This document shows positions 53,563 to 62,231 of a stretch of 64,000 nt of DNA, piece by piece. A program made the position numbers and the translations under genes. A model generated the notes under the pieces. That model worked only from the letters and a program-made list of their open reading frames with translations, made no database searches and had not been told where the DNA came from. Positions within the stretch are counted from its first letter, which is position 1; every line of letters begins with the position of its first letter. Location of the stretch: the NCBI GenBank assembly GCA_035500095.1, contig DATJXN010000129.1, forward strand, positions 39,411 through 103,410. The letters run 5' to 3'. This DNA is from Candidatus Binataceae bacterium (GTDB lineage Bacteria > Desulfobacterota > Binatia > Binatales > Binataceae).

Positions 53563-54795
53563 CTACTTCGGCGGCGCTCCGGCTTCCGGCGGCGGACCCG
53601 GATTTGCCGGTGGGCTTGCGGGAGCGGAGTTCGATTGTAAGCCGGACGGCGTCTGCTGCGAAGGAGCGAAAAAGTGGTAGTTCTGCGTTCCTTCGTCGGG
53701 CGTCTTCCGCAACGTCTCGGGAATTACGCCGCGCGCGCCCAGGTCGTGCTGGAGTGTCGACGTGAGGAGCGGTCCGCGGGTGTCGGAGATGTCGATTGTA
53801 ACCTCGACCGAAAGACCCATCCTGAGCGGCTTGTCGAGCGGCTCCGGGGCGTTGAGCACGATCTTGACCGGTACGCGCTGGACGACCTTGACCCAGTTGC
53901 CGGTGGCGTTTTCCGGCGGCAGCAGCGCGAAGGCCGAACCGGTGCCGATGCTGATCGAATCGACGTGGGCCTGATAGATGTAGCCGGGATAGATGTCGGC
54001 TTCGACCTCGACCGGCTGGCCGACGCGGACGTCGGTCAGCTGGGTCTCCTTATAGTTGGCGGTGATGTAGAGGCCGCGGATCGGAACCAGCGCCATCAGT
54101 GGCTGTCCGGCTTCGATGCGATGGCCGATATGGACGCTCTTGCGGGTCACGATTCCGTCGAATGGGGCCCTGATCATCGTGTAGCTGAGGTTGAGCCGCG
54201 CAGCCTGCAGCGCTGCGCTGGCCTGCTGAACCACCGGCCGTTGGTAGCGGGTGTGATCCTCGCCGTTGGTCCCGAGGGCCGCCTCGGCCTGCATCAGTTG
54301 ATGGTTGGCCAGCCCCTGGGTAGCCATCGCGACGCGCAGTGCCGTCGTCGCCTGGTCGTAGTACTCGGCCGATACCACGCCTTGAGCCTTGAGCTGTTTT
54401 GCCCGGTCGTAGTCGATGCGCGCCTGCCGGAGTTGCGATTCGGCGAGCTTCAGGCCCGATTGCGCGGCCTCGACCTGGGCATAAAGCTGGTCGACAGTCT
54501 GACGGGCGCGCTCGAGTTGGGCCTCGGCGCCGTTGACCTGAACCTGGTAGTCGCTCGGATCAAGCTCGACCAGCGTGTCGCCGGCCTTGACGCGCCAGTT
54601 GTCGGAGACGAAGACCTTGGTAACCGTGCCGGAGATTCGCGACGAAATAAGGCCGATGGTGCCGTCGACGTAGGCGTCGTCGGTGGAGACGTGCGAACTG
54701 AAATAGCGGTAATACCTGAGAGCCGGGAAGATGGCAGCCAATAAAAGGATCGCCACTGCGGCGAGCAGGATCCGACGGAACCAGATCGATTTCAT
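53563..54795 (-). CDS. EmrA/HlyD-type membrane fusion protein
   Basis: 410 residues. Membrane anchor ILLAAVAILLLAAIFPAL (~9-26), then VSTDDAYVDGTIGLISSRISGTVTKVFV (the EmrA N-terminal motif), a long coiled coil with VDQLYAQVEAAQSGLKLAESQL, and the second half LSYTMIRAPFDGIVTRKSVHIG and ITANYKETQLTDVRVGQPVEV. A Pro/Ala-rich tail of ~50 residues is extra. It normally works with an EmrB-type MFS exporter, which is not next to it; the following gene is an APH-fold kinase. Confidence 0.87.
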   Translation of the reverse strand: MKSIWFRRILLAAVAILLLAAIFPALRYYRYFSSHVSTDDAYVDGTIGLISSRISGTVTKVFVSDNWRVKAGDTLVELDPSDYQVQVNGAEAQLERARQTVDQLYAQVEAAQSGLKLAESQLRQARIDYDRAKQLKAQGVVSAEYYDQATTALRVAMATQGLANHQLMQAEAALGTNGEDHTRYQRPVVQQASAALQAARLNLSYTMIRAPFDGIVTRKSVHIGHRIEAGQPLMALVPIRGLYITANYKETQLTDVRVGQPVEVEADIYPGYIYQAHVDSISIGTGSAFALLPPENATGNWVKVVQRVPVKIVLNAPEPLDKPLRMGLSVEVTIDISDTRGPLLTSTLQHDLGARGVIPETLRKTPDEGTQNYHFFAPSQQTPSGLQSNSAPASPPANPGPPPEAGAPPK

Positions 54796-54895
54796 TTTGC
54801 GGTCGCGATTCGCCCCGAGTCGTCGAAAACGCCGGGCAGTTCAACACCGGCAGCAGAGGGCCCAACCCTCATATTTAACCCATAGATCACAATCG

Positions 54896-54921
54896 AAAAA
54901 AACGGCTTGGCAAATTTAGCC
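54896..54921 (-). terminator. Possible intrinsic terminator of the secreted lipoprotein gene
   Basis: On the minus strand a short GGCT/AGCC stem (54918-54921 with 54904-54907) is followed by seven T (54896-54902), about 80 bases after the stop at 54995. A separate 6-bp hairpin lies between them at 54931-54951. The stem is weak; the T-run is the main support. Confidence 0.4.
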
Positions 54922-54994
54922 TGTCCGTCCCACGCCGTCCACTATGGCGTGAGCGGACCGGCGCGCAGCGCCGCCTGGCCGCGGTCGCCGCGCG

Positions 54995-55681
54995 CTAGGG
55001 GAATTTGATGAGCAGTCGGGGACCTCCGCTCGCTTGCACTGCGACCACGCCGTTGGACTGGATATCGGCGATGATGGTTCCGGCGGTGTCGACCGAATTG
55101 ATGATCGCGTCAACGCGGGCGTCGGGATGCTCGAACAGAAACAGCGTCGGGGCGCGCGCTTCGAACACGAAGCTCAGCGACAGATCCTCGACCAATCCGG
55201 TGAGCAGCCCGCTGGCCGGTCCCTTCATGAAGATCCGGATATCGGGATTCGCGTGCGGTGCGACTCCGGTCAGGCCGCCGAAGGTCTGCACTACTGTGGT
55301 ACCGAACGGATCGTTGGTCGAGGCCTCGGCCACCAGCGTGACTCCGTTGAACAGTTGCGTGGTCATCAGCGCGGAATTATTGGTGAGTTTGGTGACCGTC
55401 ATCTGCGTGCCGGGCGCGTTGTTGACGATCACCACCGCTTCGGGCACCACGCCGCGAAAGCTCCACGACTGCGAACTGTCGGTGACCAGCGCCTGGAACG
55501 GCGTGCCCGGCGTGCCGAGCACCCACAGACTGTTCTCCGCCGGGACCTGAGAGGTATTGCCGGGTGCGGTCGGATTCGCCGTGCCGAACGCGCCGCCGCA
55601 TGCGGCGCAAGCGAAAGTCAGCATCGCGAGCGCCAGGTGCCGCAGCGCTGACGACCACTTCAGTTTCAAATTCCCTTTCAT
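54995..55681 (-). CDS. Secreted lipoprotein of unknown function
   Basis: 228 residues. The signal peptide ALAMLTFACAAC ends in a lipobox-like site (Cys28). The mature protein is beta-rich, with WVLGTPGTPFQALVTDSSQSW, VVPEAVVIVNNAPGTQMTV and LFLFEHPDARVDAIINS. GAGAGAT precedes the ATG. It follows the large secreted protein at 55701-57767 after 19 bases on the same strand, so the two are probably co-expressed at the cell surface. No family recognised. Confidence 0.65.
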   Translation of the reverse strand: MKGNLKLKWSSALRHLALAMLTFACAACGGAFGTANPTAPGNTSQVPAENSLWVLGTPGTPFQALVTDSSQSWSFRGVVPEAVVIVNNAPGTQMTVTKLTNNSALMTTQLFNGVTLVAEASTNDPFGTTVVQTFGGLTGVAPHANPDIRIFMKGPASGLLTGLVEDLSLSFVFEARAPTLFLFEHPDARVDAIINSVDTAGTIIADIQSNGVVAVQASGGPRLLIKFP

Positions 55682-55700
55682 CGCTGATCTCTCGGCGGAG

Positions 55701-57767
55701 CTACGGAACCGTCACGCCGGTCTGGTTGGTGCAGACCAGGCAGTTCCCGCTGCCCGTGCCGCAGATGCTGTTGCAGGGCTGCCCGACCTGTATCGGCGGC
55801 GTCATCGTTATCGGAGTCGGCGAGGCGACCGGCGTGGGCATCGCGGCCGGCGGAACCGCTTCGAAGCGCTGCAACTGGTAGGGGCCGGTATCGACCGGCG
55901 CGCAGAACGAAAACTCCCCCTTGACGTTGCTGCCGCGGGGGCCGATACCCGTCGACATCAGCTGCACGCCGTCCTTGGAGAGCACGATCGAGGTGCCGTC
56001 GTCGAAGACGGCCGTCGAGCCCATGATCGACCCATGCCCGGCGCACTGCATCGAGAGCGTCGGACGGGTCGCGGCCGTGCCGCATCGCGACGCCGGCGCA
56101 AAGCCGGACAGCACCGCGACCGTGTGGCCGGTCGCTTTCTCTGGCAATCCGTTGAAATAGTCGCTGACTGTCGCGTACATGTCGAGCGAGGCGACGTTGG
56201 CTGCGTCCGGCACGAACATCGTGAACGGCGCGGCGCTGGATCCGACCGGCACGCTGGTCAGAGTGACGTTCTCGATGTGATGCGTGCCGTGGTCCTCGGC
56301 GGTCACCAGCACGTTGAGCGCGCGCGGGCTAGGGACTGGCGGACTTATCGTCACCAGGCCCTCGACCGTCGATCGTCCGAGCGCGAAATTACACGAGCCT
56401 CCCGTTCCCAAGGAACAGCTGGCGCCGCCGTTGATCGTCATGCTCGAAGCGACGGTGTCGTAGCCGGCATCGGTGACGAGCATTGTGTAATTGCCTTTCG
56501 GTACCCGGTCGAAGCTTTGTGTCACGAGATTGCTGGACGACATCGGGTAAGTTCCGGTGTCGTCCGTATTGGCGCTTGCCAGCACTACGCAGTCCGAAGG
56601 CGTCGGCAGCTGGGTACAATCGGCGCCGCTGCCTGGCGCCGGCGCGAGAATCTCGAGCGTCGCCCCCTGCAGGGCCATCCCCGAGCAAGTGTCGGTCACT
56701 TTGCCGGCCAACGAGATTTGACCGGCACCCGACGAGTTGAGTTGTACCGTCTGTATTTTGCCTCGCCGCACCAGGACATTGTGCGCGAAGGCGTACGCGG
56801 AGCTCGAACCGGAGGCGACCAGGTCATACAGCGTACCGTCAGGACTCGCGGGCAATGGCAACTGATATTGGCCGCCGCCCAGAGTCGCAATTTCGACCAC
56901 CTGGCCGGTGCTGGCCAACTCGGCCGCGACTTGGGTCGCCCCGAAGGCAGAGCCGGTTACCTCGCCTAGCGTGTTGACCACGTTTGGCAGCACCGTGCTC
57001 GTCACCGAGATGCTCGGCGAGAACGTATATAGCCCGCCGCTGAAGTTCGGCCGCCCGGCAAAAGGTTGAACGCCCGAAGTCACCGGGTTGATGGTGATGA
57101 CCAGGGTGGTGAGCCCGCCGAGCGGCACGCTGACCCCGGTCACGCTCGTGGTAGTCAGGAACGCCGATGGATCGACCAGCGCGATCTGCGACGCGATACA
57201 TCCTTCGAGCTGGCTGGAAGCCTCTTCGAGGCAGATCGGAACGACCGTGCCAGCATTGCTGCCGTCGAGCTCCAGCTCAATCGCGTGGTAGGTGTTGGCC
57301 GGCACCAGCTGGCTGTTCAACAGCTGGGGCACCGTCTGGATCTGGTTCATATCGACCTGCAGCTCGCTGGGTCCGGTGCCGGCGGAGCCGGGATTGGGGC
57401 CGGTGGTGTTGAGGTTGAACAACACGGCGAGCTGGGTGAATACGTCCACCATGGAGCCGGTGTTTAGCCCGACTCCTTGTGCCACTGGGACCGTGACCCA
57501 GTTGGGATCGGTCTGGTCCTGGAAGATGCTGGGATCGGTGCTCGGATTGAGCCTGACCGCCAGCACGTTGAACGCGAGGCTCTGGAAAGCCGGCGTGTAC
57601 GGCAATTGGGTCGCTGGTGGAGAGCCGGTAAGAGCGATGACGACGGTGCCGCCGTTCGTAGTCTGCTGGGCCCTTCCGGTTTCGACCGGGACCAGCGCTA
57701 CGGAAAAAAGCACCAACACCGGTGCGAGCAGGGCAATCGCTGCCCGCCAGGACGTAAGCTGTTTCAC
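55701..57767 (-). CDS. Large secreted protein with DUF4382-like and carboxypeptidase-regulatory-like domains
   Basis: 688 residues. The signal peptide ends near GRAQQ. Residues ~40-240 (TVVIALTGSPPATQLPY, then QSLAFNVLAVRLNP and LVPANTYHAIELELDG) look like a DUF4382-type beta domain. From ~345 ISLAGKVTDTCSGMALQGATLEIL resembles a carboxypeptidase regulatory-like fold. The C-terminus is Pro-rich, then Cys-rich (GQPCNSICGTGSGNCLVC). GTG 57767 with AGG upstream is preferred to the TTG at 57773. Divergent from the VWA-FHA gene; likely surface or adhesion-related (inference). Confidence 0.65.
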   Translation of the reverse strand: MKQLTSWRAAIALLAPVLVLFSVALVPVETGRAQQTTNGGTVVIALTGSPPATQLPYTPAFQSLAFNVLAVRLNPSTDPSIFQDQTDPNWVTVPVAQGVGLNTGSMVDVFTQLAVLFNLNTTGPNPGSAGTGPSELQVDMNQIQTVPQLLNSQLVPANTYHAIELELDGSNAGTVVPICLEEASSQLEGCIASQIALVDPSAFLTTTSVTGVSVPLGGLTTLVITINPVTSGVQPFAGRPNFSGGLYTFSPSISVTSTVLPNVVNTLGEVTGSAFGATQVAAELASTGQVVEIATLGGGQYQLPLPASPDGTLYDLVASGSSSAYAFAHNVLVRRGKIQTVQLNSSGAGQISLAGKVTDTCSGMALQGATLEILAPAPGSGADCTQLPTPSDCVVLASANTDDTGTYPMSSSNLVTQSFDRVPKGNYTMLVTDAGYDTVASSMTINGGASCSLGTGGSCNFALGRSTVEGLVTISPPVPSPRALNVLVTAEDHGTHHIENVTLTSVPVGSSAAPFTMFVPDAANVASLDMYATVSDYFNGLPEKATGHTVAVLSGFAPASRCGTAATRPTLSMQCAGHGSIMGSTAVFDDGTSIVLSKDGVQLMSTGIGPRGSNVKGEFSFCAPVDTGPYQLQRFEAVPPAAMPTPVASPTPITMTPPIQVGQPCNSICGTGSGNCLVCTNQTGVTVP

Positions 57768-57924
57768 TCGCAAAGCCTGCTACGAAGATTTCGGTTCCCG
57801 CTTGGGATAACCTAACCTGTAGGCGAAGGCAAGCAACCATTCGCGCGCCGCAACGTAAACCGGGGCGTGGGACTTGACTGCATGGCCGGCGCACAAAGAG
57901 AATTCCGGGAGAATTTCTGCTGAC

Positions 57925-59577
57925 ATGAAGCGTATCCCGCAAGCCGTGATCGCAGCCGCGCTGGTCCTTGCCGCGCTCGTCGCCTTCCAGTTGTGCACGG
58001 TGGCGAACGCGCTCGCCTCGATGCAGGTCGTGGTCGGCAATCCGGGCTTGCAGCACTTCGACTCCGACGGCGGCGTCGAACTCGATTTCGGTCTGACCGA
58101 TCAGGACGGGCAGCCGGTGGGCAATCTGCGCCCCGATGACGTGCAGGTCTTCGAAGACGGCAAGCCGGCGAAGATTCTTGATTTTCGGGGCGTGGGACAG
58201 GGCCGTCCGGTAGACATCGTGTTCGTAATGGACGTGACCGAGTCGATGCAGCCGTATATCGACGCGGTCAAGCAGAACATTGTGAATTTCGCCCACGACC
58301 TCGCCGCCAACAATCGCGACTATCGCCTGGGCCTGGTCACGTTCGAGGACTACGTGGTGTCGAAATATGCGGACTGCAATTGTTCTTATCAGAAAACCAT
58401 GACCTCGGACGTCAACCAGTTCATCAGCTGGGTCGGCACGCTGCACGCCTCGGGCGGCGGCGATATTCCCGAAGATCAGCTCGACGCGCTCGCCTACGCC
58501 GCGAGCTTTCCATTTCGCCCGCAGGCCCAGGGCATCATCATCATAGTCACTGACGCCCCGCCGCATCATAAGGGCGACGGCTCCGCCTACACCCAGCACG
58601 ACCAGGCCTTCTGGGATCACCATCAGAAGGGCCAGGACGTGACCGATCTCACCGGGAGCGACGTTGCCGCGATGATGAAGCGCAATGGGCTTACCCTCTA
58701 CGCGGTGGTGCCGCCGCCGTTCATCGCGCCCGAGTACGCCGAAATAGTCGAGGCCACGCACGGCCGCTCCTACAACATCGTTACCGAGGAGGGGCGCTTT
58801 GCCTCGCTGGTGCGCGAGATCGGACATTCGATCGCGACCGAATACTCGCTGACCTATCGCACGCCGCGTCCGATCGAGGACGGCACCGATCGCAGGGTCG
58901 AACTCAAGATCAACTACAACGGTCAGACCGGCTCCGCCGAGACCTCCTATCAGGTGCATGGCGTCGGCGGCGCGACCATCAACGTCCCCGAAGGGGGCGC
59001 GGAGGCCGATACCAACATGGGGGGCACCGGACTCCGGCAGTTGTCCTTCAACTGGTGGAACCTGGCGGTGCCGCTGATCGCGATTATGGGGTTGTTCGGG
59101 CTGTCGCGGGTGCGCTTTGGGGTATCGGCTGAGGAACTCAAGGCGATCGTTGAGGCGCAGAGCCAGACCGCGCCGCCGCCTCCGCCGCGCGCTGCCGCGC
59201 GTCCTGCGGTGACCGCGGCGCCCGCGCCCGTCGCGCGCACCGTGTCGTCGGCGCCACCGCCCTCGTCGGGTCCGATGGCGGCGAACGAGGCGCGGCTTAG
59301 CCTCCTCGAAGCGATCGATCCGGTGCCGGCCGAGTACAGTCTCTTCAAGGACGAGGTCTCGCTCGGCCGCGGCGAAGACAACGACGTGGTGATACCGCAT
59401 GCGAGCGTCTCGCGCGCCCACGCCCGGCTGATGCGCCGTAACGGAGTTTTCGAGCTGACCGATCTCAACTCGACCAACGGCACCTACGTCAATGAGCAGC
59501 AGGTGCGTGGCTCGACGCGCGTAACCAGCGGCAACCAGGTGCGCCTGGGCGACGTGCGTTTCGTGTTGCGCTACTGA
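57925..59577 (+). CDS. Membrane protein with extracytoplasmic VWA domain and C-terminal FHA domain
   Basis: 550 residues. Signal/anchor ~8-30, a short beta domain, then a VWA domain with the MIDAS-like DVTESM and IIIIVTDAPPHH (~90-300). A second helix LAVPLIAIMGLFGL (~378) is followed by a Pro/Ala linker and a C-terminal FHA domain: SLGRGEDNDVVIPHASVSRAHARL and LTDLNSTNGTYVN have the phosphothreonine-binding Arg, Ser-x-x-His and Asn. With two membrane segments the FHA would be cytoplasmic and the VWA outside, linking surface binding to Ser/Thr-phosphorylation. GGGAGA is upstream of ATG 57925. Confidence 0.83.
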   Translation: MKRIPQAVIAAALVLAALVAFQLCTVANALASMQVVVGNPGLQHFDSDGGVELDFGLTDQDGQPVGNLRPDDVQVFEDGKPAKILDFRGVGQGRPVDIVFVMDVTESMQPYIDAVKQNIVNFAHDLAANNRDYRLGLVTFEDYVVSKYADCNCSYQKTMTSDVNQFISWVGTLHASGGGDIPEDQLDALAYAASFPFRPQAQGIIIIVTDAPPHHKGDGSAYTQHDQAFWDHHQKGQDVTDLTGSDVAAMMKRNGLTLYAVVPPPFIAPEYAEIVEATHGRSYNIVTEEGRFASLVREIGHSIATEYSLTYRTPRPIEDGTDRRVELKINYNGQTGSAETSYQVHGVGGATINVPEGGAEADTNMGGTGLRQLSFNWWNLAVPLIAIMGLFGLSRVRFGVSAEELKAIVEAQSQTAPPPPPRAAARPAVTAAPAPVARTVSSAPPPSSGPMAANEARLSLLEAIDPVPAEYSLFKDEVSLGRGEDNDVVIPHASVSRAHARLMRRNGVFELTDLNSTNGTYVNEQQVRGSTRVTSGNQVRLGDVRFVLRY

Positions 59578-59715
59578 ACGCGCAAGTCACGCTTAACTCC
59601 AGGCGGCGGCGTCTGAAAGTCGGCTTCGGCGGCGGAGCCCTCGAAGCGGCGCGCCCGCCGCGGGCCGCGTTGAGCGATTCCCTTCGTTTAGTGTACGCTT
59701 GGCGTTCTAACCCTC

Positions 59716-59751
59716 AGGAGGTCTGTTTTCGTGCAGCAGTGTCGCCGATGA
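59716..59751 (+). other. Seven-codon mini-cistron overlapping the ilvB start
   Basis: AGGAGG (59716-59721) lies nine bases before GTG 59731, which opens a six-residue frame (GTG CAG CAG TGT CGC CGA) ending at TGA 59749-59751. That stop overlaps the ATG of ilvB (ATGA). The good Shine-Dalgarno sequence is 26 bases from the ilvB ATG, so ilvB may be translated by re-initiation. There are no Ile, Leu or Val codons, so it is not an attenuation leader. Confidence 0.4.
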
Positions 59752-61454
59752 AGAAACTTAGCGGAGCGCAAATCATCATCGAAAGCCTGGTCGCCGAAGG
59801 GGTTGACGTAATCTTCGGCTATCCGGGCGGCGCGATTCTGCCCACCTATGACGCCCTGCTCGATTCAAAGATCAAGCACGTGCTCGTGCGTCATGAGCAG
59901 GGCGCCGCGCACATGGCCGAAGGCTACGCGCGCGTCAGCGGAAGGCCCGGTGTCGTGATGGTTACCTCCGGACCGGGCGCGACCAACACGGTCACCGGCA
60001 TCGCCGACGCCAATATGGATTCGACCCCGATGATCGTCATTTCGGGGCAGGTGCCGACCACGATGATTGGCAACGACGCGTTCCAGGAGGCTGATTTCGT
60101 CGGCATCACGCGCCCCTGCACCAAGCACAATTACCTGATCAAGGACGTGCGCGATGTCGCGCGCATCGTCAAAGAGGCTTTCTATATTTCGAGCACAGGC
60201 CGGCCCGGGCCGGTGGTGATCGACGTTCCCAAGGACGTGCAGGTGGCCGAGCACGCCTTCAAGTATCCCGAGCGGGTCGAGTTGCGCGGCTACAAGCCGA
60301 CGCTCAAGGGCAATCCGCGCCAGATTGAGCGCGCGGTCGAAGCCCTGGAGAAGAGCGAAAAGCCGCTCTTCTATGTCGGCGGCGGGGTGCAATGGTCCGG
60401 CGCGGCGCCCGAGCTTACGCAGCTTGCGCGCGGGATGGGCATCCCGGTCACTGAGACCCTGATGGGCCTCGGCTCAGTGCCGTCCTCCGATCCGCTGTGT
60501 CTGGGGATGCTCGGGATGCACGGTTCGTACGGCACCAACACGGCGGTGTGCAACACGGATTGTCTGGTGGCGATCGGCGCGCGCTTCGACGACCGCGTCA
60601 CCGGGCGCATCGCGGATTTCGCTCCGCACGCCAAGACCATCATTCACATCGACATCGATCCGTCGTCGATATCCAAGAACGTCAAGGTTGACATCCCGAT
60701 CGTCGGCGACATCAAGTCGGTGCTCGCCGACATGCTGACGGTGGTTAAGGGGCGCGAATCGATCGCGAAGCGCCGCGCGGTCTGGACCAAATGGCATCAG
60801 CAGATTCTCCAGTGGAAGCGCGAGAAGCCGCTCTACCAGAACGGCAACGGCCCGCGAGCGGGCGACGCGGTTTCGCCAGTTCATGTGCTTGAGGAGATGC
60901 ACGGTCTGACCAAAGGCGATTGCATCGTCGCGACCGACGTCGGCCAGCATCAGATGTGGGTCGCGCAGCTTTTCCCGTTCGAGAAGCCGCGCTCGTTTCT
61001 GACGTCGGGCGGGCTCGGCACTATGGGTTACGGCCTGCCGGCCGGCATCGGCGCCAAGTTCGCCGCGCCCGAGCGCAAGGTCGTGGTGGTCTCGGGCGAC
61101 GGCTCGATCCAGATGAATATCCAGGAACTCGGCACTGCTGTTCAGTACAACGTGGACGTCAAGGTCATCATCCTGAACAACTATTTCCTCGGGATGGTGC
61201 GGCAGTGGCAGGAGAAGTTCTACCAGGAGCGCTACTCGTACTCGGCGATGTCGGTGCCGAACTTCGTCAAACTGGCCGAGGCATACGGCGCGCGCGGCTT
61301 CCGGATCGAAAAGCAGAACGAGCTTGCGCCCACGATGAAGGAGGCCTTCGCCACGCCCGGGCCGGTGCTGATCGACGTCGTGATCCCCAAGGAAGAGGCG
61401 GTGATGCCGATGATCCCGCCAGGCGGCGCGATGTCCGAGATGCTGTTCGCCTGA
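59748..61454 (+). CDS. ilvB: Acetolactate synthase large subunit
   Basis: 568 residues, ThDP enzyme of branched-chain amino-acid synthesis (pyruvate to 2-acetolactate). FGYPGGAILPTYDAL and VRHEQGAAHMAEGYARVSG carry the catalytic Glu; DRVTGRIADFAPHAKTIIHIDIDP is the FAD/central domain; GDGSIQMNIQELGTAVQYN with LNNYFLGMVRQWQ is the ThDP motif. ATG 59748 (MKKLSGAQIII) is chosen; the in-frame TTG 59670 adds 26 unlike residues. The regulatory subunit ilvN and ilvC are absent downstream; a CMD gene follows after 32 bases. Confidence 0.94.
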   Translation: MKKLSGAQIIIESLVAEGVDVIFGYPGGAILPTYDALLDSKIKHVLVRHEQGAAHMAEGYARVSGRPGVVMVTSGPGATNTVTGIADANMDSTPMIVISGQVPTTMIGNDAFQEADFVGITRPCTKHNYLIKDVRDVARIVKEAFYISSTGRPGPVVIDVPKDVQVAEHAFKYPERVELRGYKPTLKGNPRQIERAVEALEKSEKPLFYVGGGVQWSGAAPELTQLARGMGIPVTETLMGLGSVPSSDPLCLGMLGMHGSYGTNTAVCNTDCLVAIGARFDDRVTGRIADFAPHAKTIIHIDIDPSSISKNVKVDIPIVGDIKSVLADMLTVVKGRESIAKRRAVWTKWHQQILQWKREKPLYQNGNGPRAGDAVSPVHVLEEMHGLTKGDCIVATDVGQHQMWVAQLFPFEKPRSFLTSGGLGTMGYGLPAGIGAKFAAPERKVVVVSGDGSIQMNIQELGTAVQYNVDVKVIILNNYFLGMVRQWQEKFYQERYSYSAMSVPNFVKLAEAYGARGFRIEKQNELAPTMKEAFATPGPVLIDVVIPKEEAVMPMIPPGGAMSEMLFA

Positions 61455-61486
61455 GCGTCGGATTCAGCCCAGAGGAGAAGCCTGCG

Positions 61487-62029
61487 ATGGCCCGATTGCC
61501 CTACCTCAAGCGCGAGGACCTGGATGCCGAGGGGCACGCGGTTTTCGACGAACACGAGCGCGACCGCGGCGCGCCGCCGATGCACATCCATCGCACGATC
61601 GCCCATGCGCCCAATCTGCTGCGGCGCTTCTCCGCGATGGCGCTCGAGCTGCGCAACTGCACCGAGCTCGATCCGCGGCTGCGCGAACTCGCCCTGATGA
61701 CGGTCGGGCGTATCGCCGGCGCCGAGTACGAATTCGTCCATCACTGGAATATCGCGCTGGGCGTGGGCGTGCGCCGCGAGCAACTCGAGCAGCTTGCGGA
61801 CTTCGAGCGATCGTCGGTCTTCAGCGAACACGAGCGCGCGGTGATGCGCTATGCGGCCGAGGTTACCAGCAAGATCAAGGTGAGCGACCAGACCTTCGAC
61901 GCGCTCCGTTCCTTTCTCGACAATCGCCGGATCATGGAGCTTGCGATGAGCGTCGCGTTCTACAACGCGGTGGTGCGAATCATCGTGCCTTTGGGCGTCG
62001 AGCTCGAAGCCGGCGCGCACAAGAACTGA
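61487..62029 (+). CDS. Carboxymuconolactone decarboxylase (CMD)-family protein
   Basis: 180 residues, all-helical CMD fold with LRELALMTVGRIAGAEYEFVHHWNIALGVGVRREQLEQL. AhpD-type members have a redox CxxC at the start of this helix; here it is AEYEFVHH, with no Cys, so peroxidase/disulfide activity is unlikely. This variant resembles the gamma-carboxymuconolactone-decarboxylase or an uncharacterised branch. GAGGAG precedes the ATG. Co-transcription with ilvB is plausible from the 32-base gap. Confidence 0.85.
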   Translation: MARLPYLKREDLDAEGHAVFDEHERDRGAPPMHIHRTIAHAPNLLRRFSAMALELRNCTELDPRLRELALMTVGRIAGAEYEFVHHWNIALGVGVRREQLEQLADFERSSVFSEHERAVMRYAAEVTSKIKVSDQTFDALRSFLDNRRIMELAMSVAFYNAVVRIIVPLGVELEAGAHKN

Positions 62030-62070
62030 ACCGTCGCTCCCGTTCGCATGCCACCGCGCTGACAGGCAAA

Positions 62071-62123
62071 CATCGTTCGCTCGCGAATTGACACTGCCGC
62101 GCGCCCAAGCGCATCGAACGATG
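62071..62123. repeat. 9-bp inverted repeat in the leader of the amidohydrolase gene
   Basis: Arms CATCGTTCG (62071-62079) and CGAACGATG (62115-62123) are perfectly complementary across 35 bases, and a consensus -35 hexamer TTGACA (62088-62093) lies between them. No good -10 follows at 16-18 bases. A regulator-looped promoter or chance are both possible. Confidence 0.35.
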
Positions 62124-62231
62124 CCGACCCGCCAAACGCTTGCTTGATAAGCCCAGCTTTTCTTGATCCGTGCTCGGATTAATGCGAAGCATGAATGGTA
62201 CCCGACTCTATTCCAATGCGGAGATCTGCTG

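Noticed and set aside
57277..59421. 714-residue antisense ORF over the VWA-FHA gene
   Set aside because: Overlaps two well-supported genes and shows no recognisable motif or start signal.
59731..59751. Branched-chain attenuator leader peptide before ilvB
   Set aside because: The six codons contain no Ile, Leu or Val, and no terminator/antiterminator pair is seen.
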